From Nitrobacter sp039808345 (GTDB lineage Bacteria; Pseudomonadota; Alphaproteobacteria; Rhizobiales; Xanthobacteraceae), in contig NZ_CP181167.1 of NCBI RefSeq assembly GCF_047824785.1, positions 62,001 to 126,000 of the forward strand: a stretch of 64,000 nt of DNA, written 5' to 3'. Of the stretch, positions 14,984-24,555 are shown piece by piece. The first letter of the stretch is position 1. Every line of letters begins with the position of its first letter. The notes beneath the pieces were generated by a model, which was not told the origin of the DNA, did no database searches, and saw only the letters and a list, made by a program, of their open reading frames with translations. A program made the position numbers and the translations under genes.

Positions 14984-16227
14984 GCTCCTCCTCCCGCAAG
15001 ATCCGCGTCGCCGTCGGCGGATTTGGCCCGGCTTCCGCCCTTGCCGGCAACTCCCTTGTACCATGAAAACACCCAGGCGGCCGCGCACATGATCAGGATT
15101 CCGCAAACGCTGATCAAGAAGTGGACCAAGGCGCCGCCGGAATACTCCGCGAGGATGAATTGCCCGGCGAAGGCCAGAAAGACCCCGATGCAGAAGATCT
15201 GCAGCGAATGCTGGCCGCACAGGATCAGCGGCCGCAACCACCGCGACGCCAGTCCCGGCCAGTGCTTCGGCAGGAATCGGACGGTCAGCACGGCGAGCGC
15301 CAGGAAGTGCATGAAGCGCAGCACGTCGAGGTTGGTCTTGTCGATCGGATACATCCACTGTTCAGCGATGTGCGGCATGAAATGATTGAGCTGCGGCACA
15401 TGCCAGGTCAGTGTCGTGTAGAAGGCGAACAGCAGGTAGGCGGCGCAGATCGAAAGCGTGGCCGGCGAGGACAGAATGCGCGACATGCGCTTCGCGCCGC
15501 CGAGCGCGCACCACGCGCCGAACACGAACAGCAGCTGCCAGGCGAACGGATTGAAGAACCACACCCCGTTGGGATAGGCGGGCAGCGCCAGGCCGAAGCT
15601 CCAGGTGAGCCCATAAAGACCGGCCGACAGCGCCAGGGCCAGTCCGGCGCTACGCTGCAGCACCAGCAGCACCAGCGGAAAAAACAGCATCAACGCGACG
15701 TAGAGCGGCAGCACGTCCATGTTGACGGGCCGGAATTTCAGCAACAGCGCCTGCACGATGGTGACGTCGGGCTGTTTGAGAAAATCGAGGATGCCCATCT
15801 CCTCGGTGTAAAGCGGGTTCTCGGAGCTGCTCGCGACGTAGGAAATCTCGGCAAGGAAAATCGTGAACAGAACGATGTGCGCGACATAGATTTGCCAAAC
15901 GCGCCTGAGAATGCGCGCGGTGGCGACGATAAATCCGCGCTCGCGCATGGCGCGTCCGTAAACGAGGGCGGCGGTATAGCCCGAGATGAAGATGAAAATC
16001 TCGGTGGCGTCACTGAAGCCGTAATTGCGGATGGTGAGCCAGGTCAGGAGGTTCTGCGGCAGATGATCGATGAAGATCAGCCATAAGGCGAATCCGCGCA
16101 ACAGATCGAGCCGCAATTCGCGTTCGCGCGGCGGGGTCGGAATCATAACGACCGGCGCATCGCGCTTGACGCTCGCGGGGCTCGCTTTGGTGCGGACCCC
16201 GACCACCTGATCGATAACTGGCGGCAT
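14980..16227 (-). CDS. OpgC-domain membrane protein (acyl/succinyl transferase type)
   Basis: A 415-aa multi-pass protein with about ten hydrophobic segments. The N-terminal RLDLLRGFALWLIFIDHLP, with the conserved His, and the following GFSDATEIFIFISGYTAALVYG match OpgC_C proteins, which put succinyl or other acyl groups on periplasmic glucans. It heads an operon with two SGNH proteins, which often pair with acyltransferase-3-like membrane proteins. I infer modification of an envelope glucan or exopolysaccharide; no glucan synthase (opgGH, ndvB) is adjacent. ATG 16227 gives a cytoplasmic tail of about 35 residues. Confidence 0.85.
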   Translation of the reverse strand: MPPVIDQVVGVRTKASPASVKRDAPVVMIPTPPRERELRLDLLRGFALWLIFIDHLPQNLLTWLTIRNYGFSDATEIFIFISGYTAALVYGRAMRERGFIVATARILRRVWQIYVAHIVLFTIFLAEISYVASSSENPLYTEEMGILDFLKQPDVTIVQALLLKFRPVNMDVLPLYVALMLFFPLVLLVLQRSAGLALALSAGLYGLTWSFGLALPAYPNGVWFFNPFAWQLLFVFGAWCALGGAKRMSRILSSPATLSICAAYLLFAFYTTLTWHVPQLNHFMPHIAEQWMYPIDKTNLDVLRFMHFLALAVLTVRFLPKHWPGLASRWLRPLILCGQHSLQIFCIGVFLAFAGQFILAEYSGGALVHFLISVCGILIMCAAAWVFSWYKGVAGKGGSRAKSADGDADLAGGGA

Positions 16228-16420
16228 ACGGTCGGTTTCGATACGACATCTCGATCACCTGCGCGATTGAGATGGATTTACGGGAAAGCAGCTTCACGCT
16301 AACCGTGACAAAAAAGCAATATTGTCGCCGGGATCTTCGTGCGGAACCAGGCTGGCGCACGATCACGGTCGAAGTGGGGCTGGTTCATGCGCCAGTTTTG
16401 GCTATGATCGCCCCGATACT

Positions 16421-16522
16421 ATAGCGTTTTCGAGCGAAGTGGACACCGGTTCGCGTGAAGAAAACGCGTTAAATCAAGATCATAGAGCCTCGTTTCTGAT
16501 TCCATCAGAAGCGAAAGGTTCT
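16421..16522. repeat. Dispersed palindromic repeat (module B, reverse)
   Basis: agcgttttcgagcgaagtgg, caccggttcgcgtgaagaaa and the hairpin cgtttctgattccatcagaagcg form another module B copy. It ends about 12 nt before the apaG start codon, so it forms much of the apaG leader. Confidence 0.75.
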
Positions 16523-16534
16523 AGAGAGTTTGCG

Positions 16535-16930
16535 ATGTACCGAGCCGTTACCCGCCATATCGAAGTTACCGTCGAACCGAATTTCATGCCGGAGAGATCG
16601 TCCGCCGAGCGAGGCCATTTCTTCTGGTCCTATACGGTGGTTATCATCAATGCCGGCCCCGATACCGTGCAGTTGCGCACCCGGCACTGGATCATCACCG
16701 ACGCCTCCGGGCGAAAGCAGGAAGTCCGGGGCGAGGGCGTGGTCGGCGAGCAGCCGGTGCTGGCGCCCGGGGAACGCTTCGAATACACGAGCGGCGTTCC
16801 GCTACCGACCGCGACCGGCTTCATGAGCGGCCGTTACCAGATGATCTCGATTCGAAGCGGCGAGCCCTTCGAAATAGACGTTCCGACGTTCTCGCTCGAC
16901 AGCCCCGACAGCAAGCGCGTGCTGAACTGA
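16535..16930 (+). CDS. apaG: ApaG protein
   Basis: A 131-aa protein, MYRAVTRHIEVTVEPNFMPE..., with the immunoglobulin-like ApaG fold: HFFWSYTVVIINAGPDTVQL, LRTRHWIITDASG, EVRGEGVVGEQPVLAPGERF and YTSGVPLPTATGFMSGRYQM are hallmark segments. ApaG is linked to cobalt/magnesium tolerance phenotypes but its biochemical role is unsettled. The ATG at 16535 matches the family start; the frame runs further upstream only through a repeat. Confidence 0.95.
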   Translation: MYRAVTRHIEVTVEPNFMPERSSAERGHFFWSYTVVIINAGPDTVQLRTRHWIITDASGRKQEVRGEGVVGEQPVLAPGERFEYTSGVPLPTATGFMSGRYQMISIRSGEPFEIDVPTFSLDSPDSKRVLN

Positions 16931-16965
16931 GCGGCATCAAGGCCGGTCGTGCCCGGATCGGAGCC

Positions 16966-17970
16966 CTACTCCACGCCGGCTTCCCCCGGGGTGAACTCGT
17001 ACACCGAATTGCAGAACTCGCAGGTCACGGCGACCTTGCCATCCTGCACCATGCTTGAGCGGTCTTCCAACGCAAAACTCTTCAGCATGGCCTCTACGGC
17101 GCCGCGCGAGCATGAACACCGCGCGTGCAGCGCCTGCGACGAAAACACCGTGACGCCGCGCTCATGGAACAGGCGATAAAGCAGGCGTTCGCCGGACAGG
17201 TCGGGATCGATCAGTTCCAGATCCTCGACGGTGCCGATCAGCGACTGACCCTCGACCCAGGCATCATCCTCGGTCACCGAATGCACGGCTTCGCCGTCGG
17301 GGGCATCTCCGGGATGAAGATCGGCCTGACGGGCGCGTTCCGGCGCCTTGGGCAGGAATTGCAGCAGCATGCCGCCGCCTCGCCAGCCACGCTTCGGCCC
17401 ATCCCCCTCCCTGCGCCATTCCTCGCCGACCGCGAGCCGGACCCGTGTCGGAATCTGTTCGGAGCGCAGGAAATATTCATGCGCCGCATCTTCGAGGCTG
17501 CCGCCTTCCAGCGCCACAAGCCCCTGATAGCGGCTCATGTCCGGACCTTGATCGATGGTCATCGCAAGATGGCCGCGGCCCAGCAGCGCGCCAGAGTCGG
17601 AAGCATCGCCGAGCCGGGTCTCGTCGAACCGCGCATAGGCCCGCAGCCGGGCCGGCGCCCGAAAATCGACGATCAGGAACGAGACCGGTCCGTCGGTCTG
17701 GGTCTGCAGGATGAACCGGCCCTCGAACTTGAGCGAGGAGCCGAGCAGCGTCGTCAGCACGATCGCCTCGCCGAGCAGCTTGGCGACCGGCGCGGGATAG
17801 TCGTGCCGAGCCAGCAGTTCATCGAGCGCCGGCCCGAGCCGGGTCAGTCGTCCGCGCAGGTCCAGCGCGCCCACCTCGAACGGAATCACGGCGTCATCGA
17901 CCGGAACGGACGACGGCGCGCGCACGGGAGGATCATGCGACGCGGCAGGATCGGGTATATGTGAGGTCAT
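16966..17970 (-). CDS. hslO: 33-kDa redox-regulated chaperonin Hsp33
   Basis: A 334-aa redox-activated holdase. The N-terminal core has FEVGALDLRGRLTRLGPALD, EAIVLTTLLGSSLKFEGRFI and GRGHLAMTIDQGPDMSRYQG. The C-terminal zinc switch has the CxC motif ARCSCSRGAVEAML and, after about 30 residues, CEFC, which bind zinc when reduced. The N-terminus has about 25 extra Pro/Ser-rich residues. The gene ends convergent with apaG, with about 35 nt between them. Confidence 0.95.
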   Translation of the reverse strand: MTSHIPDPAASHDPPVRAPSSVPVDDAVIPFEVGALDLRGRLTRLGPALDELLARHDYPAPVAKLLGEAIVLTTLLGSSLKFEGRFILQTQTDGPVSFLIVDFRAPARLRAYARFDETRLGDASDSGALLGRGHLAMTIDQGPDMSRYQGLVALEGGSLEDAAHEYFLRSEQIPTRVRLAVGEEWRREGDGPKRGWRGGGMLLQFLPKAPERARQADLHPGDAPDGEAVHSVTEDDAWVEGQSLIGTVEDLELIDPDLSGERLLYRLFHERGVTVFSSQALHARCSCSRGAVEAMLKSFALEDRSSMVQDGKVAVTCEFCNSVYEFTPGEAGVE

Positions 17971-18203
17971 GCCGCTCTATCTGGGGTTGGAGATGGGGGA
18001 TCGAAACCCCTGGAAATTCGGATTCTACGTGCGCGCTGGCGCTGTGCTGCAACACCCGGAATGTCCGCGCTTCCTGGAAGATAATACCGGCGATTCGGAC
18101 TAAGGACTAAAAGACATTTCAACTCAACCGTTTGACGGGATCCGTCGCATGCTGTTCACAAACTGCGGTGACAGCGCGCACGGCCTCCGCTATCCGAATA
18201 GCA
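17971..18203. other. Divergent spacer between hslO and glnD
   Basis: Promoters for both genes should be here. I see no clear operator or RNA motif. Confidence 0.4.
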
Positions 18204-20981
18204 ATGGTCCTTCCAACGACAAAAGACGCGACGGCGGCCGGCGCCGGTTTCGATACCGTCCGGATCATCGGTGACATCGATGCGCTGGCCGAGAAACATG
18301 CCGGGCACGAGGACGCTTTCCGTTCCGCCGTGTCCAGGCTGTTGAAGGCCGAACTCGCCAAAGTGCGCGACGCGGCGCAGGCCAAGCTCCTGCGCGACCG
18401 CCACGGGCGGCACTGCGCCGAATGGCTTTGCTTCGTCCAGGACGAAATCATCCGCCTATCGTTTTCGGCCGCGACCCGTCATCTCTATCACTCCCCCATC
18501 CCGTCCGATGGCGAGCGCATGGCCGTGGTGGCGACCGGCGGCTACGGGCGCGGACTGATGGCGCCGGAGTCGGATATCGATCTGCTGTTCATCCTGCCCT
18601 ACAAGCAGACGGCGTGGGGCGAACAGGTCGCCGAAGCCATCCTGTATTGCCTGTGGGACATGAGCCTGAACGTCGGTCACGCGACGCGGTCGGTCAATGA
18701 GTCGATCCGGCAGGCGCGGCGCGACATGACGGTCCGCACCGGAATTCTGGAAGCCCGCTTTCTCACCGGCGACCGGGCGCTCTACGACGAACTGATCAGC
18801 CGCTTCGACACCGAAGTGGTGCAGGGCACGGCTTCGGAATTCGTCGCCGCCAAACTTGCCGAACGCGAGGAACGCCATCACCGCGCCGGCCAATCGCGCT
18901 ATCTGGTCGAGCCCAACGTCAAGGACGGCAAGGGAGGACTGCGCGACCTGCACACGCTGTTCTGGATCGCGAAGTATGTGTACCGGGTGCGTGAAAGCCA
19001 CGAACTGCTCCGGCGCAATGTGTTCGATGTGCGCGAGTATCGGACCTTTCGCCGCTGCGCCGATTTTCTATGGTCGGTGCGCTGCAACCTGCACTTCGCG
19101 ACGGGGCGGGCCGAGGAACGGCTGTCGTTCGACCTGCAACGCGAGATCGCGGTCCGGCTCGGATACACGTCCCATCCCGGAATGCAGGATGTCGAACGCT
19201 TCATGAAGCACTACTTCCTGACCGCCAAGGACGTCGGCGACCTCACCGCTATTCTGTGCGCGAAGCTTGAGGATCAGCAGGCCAAGTCGGCGCCGGTTCT
19301 CAGCCGCGTGATGTCGAGGCCGCCCGGCACGGAGGCTCCGCGGGTTCCGGGCAATGACGACTTCCTCATCGACAATAACCGCATCAATCTCGCAGCGCCC
19401 GATCTCTTCAAGCGCGACCCCGTCAACCTGATCCGCTTGTTCCGCCTCGCGCAGAAGAACAACCTGGCTTTCCATCCGGATGCCTTGCGGATGGTGACGC
19501 GGTCGCGGCGGCTGATCAACGCGCAGTTTCGCGAAAACATCGAAGCCAACCGGCTGTTCATCGAGATCCTGACCTCGAACGACGCGGAGACCGTGCTGCG
19601 CCGGATGAACGAGACCGGGGTGCTGGGTCAGTTCATCCGCGCCTTCGGCAAGATCGTCTCGATGATGCAGTTCAACATGTACCATCACTACACGGTCGAC
19701 GAGCATCTGATCCGCTGCATCGGCATCCTTCAGGACATCGAGCGCGGCGGCAACGACGAGGTCGCTCTCGCCAGCGAACTGATGCGCACGATACATCCCG
19801 AACACCGGCCCGTCATTTACATCACCACCCTGCTCCATGACGTTGCAAAGGGCCGGCCGGAGGATCATTCGATCGCGGGGGCCAAGGTGGCCCGCCGATT
19901 GTGCCCGCGCCTCGGCTTCAACGCCGCCGACACCGAACTGATCGCATGGCTGATCGAACAGCATCTGACGATGTCCAAGGTGGCTCAGTCCCGCGACCTC
20001 TCCGATCGCAAGACCATCGAGAATTTCGCAGCCGTGGTGCAGTCGGTCGAACGGATGAAGCTCCTGACCATCCTGACGACAGCCGACATTCGCGGCGTCG
20101 GCCCCGGCGTCTGGAACGGCTGGAAGGCTCAGCTGCTCCGCACTCTCTATTACGAGACGGAGCCCGTGCTGACCGGCGGCTTCTCCGAAGTCAACCGTGC
20201 GCAGCGCATGGCGGCGGCCGAGGCCGCGTTCCGCGCCGCCTTCACCGAATGGTCCGGCCAGGAACTCGATGCCTACATCGCCCGGCATTATCCGGCTTAC
20301 TGGCTCAAGGTCGATCTGGAACACAAGATCAGGCACGCGCGCTTTCTGCGCGCCAGCGAACAAAGCGGCAGGAAGCTCAACATCAACGTCGGCTTCGATG
20401 AGGCGCGCGGCGTCACCGAGCTGACGATCCTTACCGCAGATCATCCCTGGCTGCTGTCGATCATCGCCGGAGCATGCGCGTCGGCGGGCGCCAACATCGT
20501 CGATGCCCAGATCTACACCACCACCGACGGGCAGGCGCTCGATACCATCTCGATCTCCCGCGAATACGAGCGCGACGAGGACGAAGGCCGGCGCGCCGCC
20601 CGCATCGCCGAGATCATCGAGCAGGTGCTCGAAGGCCGGTTGCGCCTGCCCGACGTGGTGCCGAGCCACGCCGGCGGCAAGAGGCTGCGGCCGTTTGTGG
20701 TCGAACCCAAGGTCACGATCAACAATCAGTGGTCGGACCGCCACACCATGATCGAGGTTTCAGGGCTGGATCGCCCCGGTCTTCTGTTCCAGCTCACCAC
20801 GACGATCTCGAAGCTCAATCTCAACATCGCCTCCGCCCACGTCGCGACATTCGGCGAGCGAGCGCGCGACGTGTTCTACGTCACCGACCTGCTCGGCGCC
20901 CCGATCACCGCGCCGACGCGGCAGGCCGCGATCAAGCGCGCGCTGGTCCACCTGCTCGCCAGCGGCAACTCCGCGGAATAG
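18204..20981 (+). CDS. glnD: PII uridylyltransferase / uridylyl-removing enzyme
   Basis: About 925 aa. It senses glutamine and adds or removes UMP on PII proteins. Domains in order: nucleotidyltransferase with VVATGGYGRGLMAPESDIDLLF (about 108-130); the GlnD linker with RYLVEPNVKDGKGGLRDLHT; an HD domain with YHHYTVDEHLIRCIG and LLHDVAKGRPEDHS (about 495-560); and two ACT domains (about 735 and 845 to the end; LTADHPWLLSIIAGACASAG, VSGLDRPGLLFQLTTTISKL). The frame is open from a TTG at 18132; I chose ATG 18204, but no site has a good ribosome-binding sequence, so the true N-terminus is uncertain. Confidence 0.93.
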   Translation: MVLPTTKDATAAGAGFDTVRIIGDIDALAEKHAGHEDAFRSAVSRLLKAELAKVRDAAQAKLLRDRHGRHCAEWLCFVQDEIIRLSFSAATRHLYHSPIPSDGERMAVVATGGYGRGLMAPESDIDLLFILPYKQTAWGEQVAEAILYCLWDMSLNVGHATRSVNESIRQARRDMTVRTGILEARFLTGDRALYDELISRFDTEVVQGTASEFVAAKLAEREERHHRAGQSRYLVEPNVKDGKGGLRDLHTLFWIAKYVYRVRESHELLRRNVFDVREYRTFRRCADFLWSVRCNLHFATGRAEERLSFDLQREIAVRLGYTSHPGMQDVERFMKHYFLTAKDVGDLTAILCAKLEDQQAKSAPVLSRVMSRPPGTEAPRVPGNDDFLIDNNRINLAAPDLFKRDPVNLIRLFRLAQKNNLAFHPDALRMVTRSRRLINAQFRENIEANRLFIEILTSNDAETVLRRMNETGVLGQFIRAFGKIVSMMQFNMYHHYTVDEHLIRCIGILQDIERGGNDEVALASELMRTIHPEHRPVIYITTLLHDVAKGRPEDHSIAGAKVARRLCPRLGFNAADTELIAWLIEQHLTMSKVAQSRDLSDRKTIENFAAVVQSVERMKLLTILTTADIRGVGPGVWNGWKAQLLRTLYYETEPVLTGGFSEVNRAQRMAAAEAAFRAAFTEWSGQELDAYIARHYPAYWLKVDLEHKIRHARFLRASEQSGRKLNINVGFDEARGVTELTILTADHPWLLSIIAGACASAGANIVDAQIYTTTDGQALDTISISREYERDEDEGRRAARIAEIIEQVLEGRLRLPDVVPSHAGGKRLRPFVVEPKVTINNQWSDRHTMIEVSGLDRPGLLFQLTTTISKLNLNIASAHVATFGERARDVFYVTDLLGAPITAPTRQAAIKRALVHLLASGNSAE

Positions 20982-21132
20982 CCGGGTCGACGCACCGCGC
21001 TCCAACCCTAATTTTGAGTAAACCCTCAGGTAACCGCGCCTTAAATCCCGGCCGCTAGGTTCTCTCTCGATGTCGAAGTTCGCATCGACGGTTGCCGCAA
21101 GAACTTGCGAATTTCGACACACTTTTTTTCTG

Positions 21133-21184
21133 GAGCACGATCTCGCCCGAAAACCGGTTTCCACTTTTCGGGATCATGCTCCAG
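21133..21184. repeat. Module C palindrome upstream of the PBP gene
   Basis: ggagcacgatctcgcccgaaaa faces ggtttccacttttcgggatcatgctcc, a near-perfect stem, directly ahead of the PBP gene. Confidence 0.7.
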
Positions 21185-21211
21185 CGTGCAGGGTCGGCGT
21201 AAGCGTTGCGT

Positions 21212-23422
21212 ATGGCGTGGGGACAAAAGAAGCGTGGCGGGCGCAAGGAGCCGGTATTCAGCGGGTTCGCGACTTCGCTTTCGGAGTTGCGCCTCAACCC
21301 GCTCGACCGCATTACGATCGCCGACGACAAACCGGCCAGGCGAACCCCGCCGCGCAAGAAAGCAACCGCTCCGCGAAGTGACGGGCCGCGCAAGCTGACT
21401 TCAGGTGGCCGCAAGGGGCGGACGAAGAAGCGGACACGCGGGAGTCTTTCGCGGCTGTTCTATTGGAGCGCCGTTCTCACCTTGTGGTCGGTGATCGCCG
21501 TGGTCGGCGTGCTGATCTATATCGGAGCGCATCTGCCGCCGATCCAGTCGCTGGAAATTCCAAAACGTCCGCCGACAATTCAGATCATCGCAGCGGACGG
21601 CAGCGTGCTGGCGACACGCGGCGAAATGGCCGGAAGCAACGTCGTGCTCAAGGACCTGCCGCCCTATTTGCCGAACGCGTTCATCGCGATCGAGGACCGC
21701 CGGTTTCATTCGCATTACGGCGTCGATCCGCTCGGCATCCTGCGCGCAGCCGTCGCCAATGTGCTGCACCGCGGCGTATCGCAGGGCGGCTCGACGCTGA
21801 CCCAGCAGCTCGCCAAGAACCTGTTCCTGACCCAGGAGCGCACGCTTGAGCGGAAGCTTCAGGAGGTCGAACTCGCGCTCTGGCTGGAGCGCAAGCATAC
21901 CAAGGCGCAGATTCTCGAACTCTACCTCAACCGCGTCTACTTCGGGTCCGGAGCGTATGGCGTCGAGGCGGCGGCGCAGAAGTATTTTGGAAAGCCCGCG
22001 AAGAACGTCACGCTCGCCGAGGCCGCGATGCTGGCCGGTCTCGTCAAGTCGCCCTCGCGGCTCGCGCCGGATCGCAATCCGGAAGGCGCCGAGGCCCGCG
22101 CGAAGATCGTGCTTGCCGCGATGGCCGACGCTCATCTCATCACGGCGCAACAGGCGCGCGCCACGACAGCCAAACCCTCTTATGCGATGAAACCGGCGAG
22201 CGCCGGCACCGCCAACTACGTTGCCGACTGGGTCGGCGACGTGCTCGATGATCTGGTAGGCCAGGTCGATCAGAACATCATCGTCGAAACCACCATCGAT
22301 CCCAAACTGCAGAGCGCGGCGGAAGCCGCCCTGATCGACGAACTGGCTGCGAAAAGCATCAAGTTCAATGTCAGCCAGGGCGCATTGGTGGCGATGACGC
22401 CCGATGGGGCCATCCGCGCCATGGTCGGCGGCCGCAACTACGCCGACAGCCAGTTCAATCGCGCGACCATGGCGAAGCGCCAGCCCGGCTCCGCGTTCAA
22501 GCCGTTCGTGTATCTGGCGGCGATCGAGGCCGGCATGACGCCCGAGACGATCCGCCAGGATGCTCCGCTCGACATCAAAGGCTGGCGGCCGGAGAATTAC
22601 ACGCACGAATATTTCGGCGCGGTCACGCTGACCCAGGCGCTCGCGATGTCTCTCAATACCGTCGCCGTCCGGCTCGGACTGGAAGTCGGCCCCGCGAAAG
22701 TGGTGCGGACCGCGCACCGTCTCGGCATCACGTCCAAACTCGAGCCCAACGCATCGATCGCGCTGGGCACGTCGGAGGTGTCGCCGCTGGAACTGGTCGG
22801 CGCCTTCGCACCGTTCGCCAATGGCGGATATGCCGCGGGTCCTCATGTCGTCGAACGCGTCCGGACCGCGGGCAACAACAAGCTTCTCTATGCGCGCGGC
22901 AAGGAAGCGCCCGATCGCGTGATCGATCCGCGCGCCGTCGCCATGATGAACACGATGATGGAGCAGACGGTCGTCAGCGGCACCGCGCGCAAGGCGGAGA
23001 TTCCGGGATGGACGGCGGCGGGCAAGACCGGAACCAGCCAGGATTTTCGCGATGCATGGTTCATCGGCTATACGGCGCGGCTCGTAACCGGAGTCTGGCT
23101 CGGCAACGACGACAACACGCCGACCCGCAAAGCGACCGGAGGCAGCCTGCCGGTGGAAGTGTGGAGCCGCTTCATGCGCACTGCGCATCAAGGTGCGCGG
23201 CCAGAGCCGATTCCCGGCGCGCAGCGGGGCGGCTTCCCGCCGGAAGTCGCGCAGTTCGGCCAGCCTGCCGACGCCCCGGTACGGGCGGCTTCGCCCACGG
23301 TCGGACGGTCGTCGCCGCCGCCGCCGATACCGCAGCCGGCGCGGGCCGATGCGCGGCCGCAACCCGCCAGCGGGCTCGGACTGGACGGCTGGCTGAACGA
23401 CCGCCTGTTCGGCGGGCGATAA
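21212..23422 (+). CDS. Class A penicillin-binding protein (PBP1A/PBP1C type)
   Basis: A 736-aa bifunctional peptidoglycan synthase. A basic cytoplasmic tail (about 85 residues) is followed by the single membrane anchor LFYWSAVLTLWSVIAVVGVLIYIGA. The GT51 glycosyltransferase domain has the catalytic Glu in FIAIEDRRFHSHYGVD (about 160) plus GGSTLTQQLAKNLFL and LYLNRVYFGSGAYGVEAAA. The transpeptidase domain has the SxxK serine in RQPGSAFKPFVYL (about 426), SLN near 481 and KTGTS near 604. The Pro-rich C-terminus ends LGLDGWLNDRLFGGR. The ATG at 21212 is preferred to the TTG at 21206. Confidence 0.9.
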   Translation: MAWGQKKRGGRKEPVFSGFATSLSELRLNPLDRITIADDKPARRTPPRKKATAPRSDGPRKLTSGGRKGRTKKRTRGSLSRLFYWSAVLTLWSVIAVVGVLIYIGAHLPPIQSLEIPKRPPTIQIIAADGSVLATRGEMAGSNVVLKDLPPYLPNAFIAIEDRRFHSHYGVDPLGILRAAVANVLHRGVSQGGSTLTQQLAKNLFLTQERTLERKLQEVELALWLERKHTKAQILELYLNRVYFGSGAYGVEAAAQKYFGKPAKNVTLAEAAMLAGLVKSPSRLAPDRNPEGAEARAKIVLAAMADAHLITAQQARATTAKPSYAMKPASAGTANYVADWVGDVLDDLVGQVDQNIIVETTIDPKLQSAAEAALIDELAAKSIKFNVSQGALVAMTPDGAIRAMVGGRNYADSQFNRATMAKRQPGSAFKPFVYLAAIEAGMTPETIRQDAPLDIKGWRPENYTHEYFGAVTLTQALAMSLNTVAVRLGLEVGPAKVVRTAHRLGITSKLEPNASIALGTSEVSPLELVGAFAPFANGGYAAGPHVVERVRTAGNNKLLYARGKEAPDRVIDPRAVAMMNTMMEQTVVSGTARKAEIPGWTAAGKTGTSQDFRDAWFIGYTARLVTGVWLGNDDNTPTRKATGGSLPVEVWSRFMRTAHQGARPEPIPGAQRGGFPPEVAQFGQPADAPVRAASPTVGRSSPPPPIPQPARADARPQPASGLGLDGWLNDRLFGGR

Positions 23423-23424
23423 AC

Positions 23425-23505
23425 CTTTTCTGCCTCTGATGGAATCAGAAGCAGGACTCCAGCTTTATATTCTGACGCGTCTTCTTCACGCGAACCGAAG
23501 TCAAT
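23425..23505. repeat. Module B repeat downstream of the PBP gene
   Basis: tctgcctctgatggaatcagaagcagg and gacgcgtcttcttcacgcgaacc form a truncated copy between two convergent genes. Its hairpin may serve as a transcript end. Confidence 0.65.
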
Positions 23506-23508
23506 CGA

Positions 23509-24261
23509 TCAGTCCTGAATGCCGTAGCGATGGAGGTCGTTGCCTTCAACGTCGAGCCACTTCTTGGCCCGCTCGACATGCTTGCAGATGCGAGCCACCA
23601 CCTTCCAGAATCGTGGCGAATGATTCATTTCGACGAGGTGGGCGACTTCGTGCGCGGCGAGATAATCCAGCACGAACGGCGGCGCCAGGATGAGCCGCCA
23701 CGAGAACGACAGCGATCCGGAGGACGTGCATGAGCCCCAGCGGCTCGATTGGTCGCGGATCGAGATACGCCTGACCTTGACGCCAAGTGCATCGGCATGG
23801 CGCTGCGAGGCTTTTTGCAAGTCTTGCCGCGCTTGCCGTTTCAGGTAATCGTGGACGCGCCGGTCGAGATATTCCGGTTCGCCGGCGACGCAAAGAATAC
23901 GCTCTCCGCTGTCGCGCGTCTCGGTCCACACCGTGCCGCGCTCGCCGGCGCGATGGACGATCCGGTGAGCGACGCCGCGCAGCGGAATGACCGCGCCGTG
24001 CTGGAAGGGAGCCGCCTTCGGCAGACGCCCGAGACGCGCCGCGATCCAGCCGCCGTGACGTTGCGCGAAGTCCTTGGCTTCCGCGAGCGTTCCCCGTGGC
24101 GGCATTGTCAGGATCGCTTCGCGGTCGCTCGGATGGATTCGCAAGGTGTAGCGGCGCGCGCGGCGATGCCTTCGCAAGCGCACGGAATAAATCTGGGATC
24201 CGTACTTGATGAGAAGCCGGGACGGTTCAGCGGGGCGTCGATAAAGAAGTGCGCGGGCCAT
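23509..24261 (-). CDS. DUF45/YgjP-type metallopeptidase
   Basis: A 250-aa protein, MARALLYRRPAEPSRLLIKY..., with the M48-like DUF45 signature: RISIRDQSSRWGSCTSSGSL, then the zinc motif LAAHEVAHLVEMNHSPRFW (HExxH plus a downstream His). An arginine-rich YSVRLRRHRRARRYTLRIHP lies at the N-terminus, also normal for the family. The E. coli relative YgjP is poorly characterised. I chose ATG 24261; the upstream extension shows no conservation. No signal peptide, so cytoplasmic. Confidence 0.88.
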   Translation of the reverse strand: MARALLYRRPAEPSRLLIKYGSQIYSVRLRRHRRARRYTLRIHPSDREAILTMPPRGTLAEAKDFAQRHGGWIAARLGRLPKAAPFQHGAVIPLRGVAHRIVHRAGERGTVWTETRDSGERILCVAGEPEYLDRRVHDYLKRQARQDLQKASQRHADALGVKVRRISIRDQSSRWGSCTSSGSLSFSWRLILAPPFVLDYLAAHEVAHLVEMNHSPRFWKVVARICKHVERAKKWLDVEGNDLHRYGIQD

Positions 24262-24555
24262 ATCTGCAAATCCGGAACGGGAGATATCGCCCGGATTTTG
24301 CCATATCCGACGCCATTCAAACCGTTCGGCGCAAAAACAAATCATTTGCCCAATATACAGCGTTAATGAATCGTGATCAGGCTATATAAGGGGTATGGGA
24401 ACGATTCCATTCCGGTTCCCGAGGCTGAGTTCGCCCCGGAAACTGATGAAGCCCGGTTCATTCCTTGAGAACCGTCGAAACACGACGGCTATCCAAGTAC
24501 GATGGCCGCGCCGCGGCTGAGGCGGCCCGATCGATTCTTGATCGAGGCGTTCTGC
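24262..24555. other. Spacer with no supported gene
   Basis: About 290 nt between the metallopeptidase and PHA depolymerase genes. A small inverted repeat, ggaacgattccattccggttcc, lies near 24398-24419; it could end or regulate a transcript. Nothing else is recognised. Confidence 0.35.

Noticed and set aside
19068..20744. 558-codon minus-strand ORF opposite glnD
   Set aside because: Antisense shadow of a well-conserved enzyme.
21401..23362. 653-codon minus-strand ORF opposite the PBP gene
   Set aside because: Antisense shadow; amino-acid composition is typical of spurious high-GC frames.
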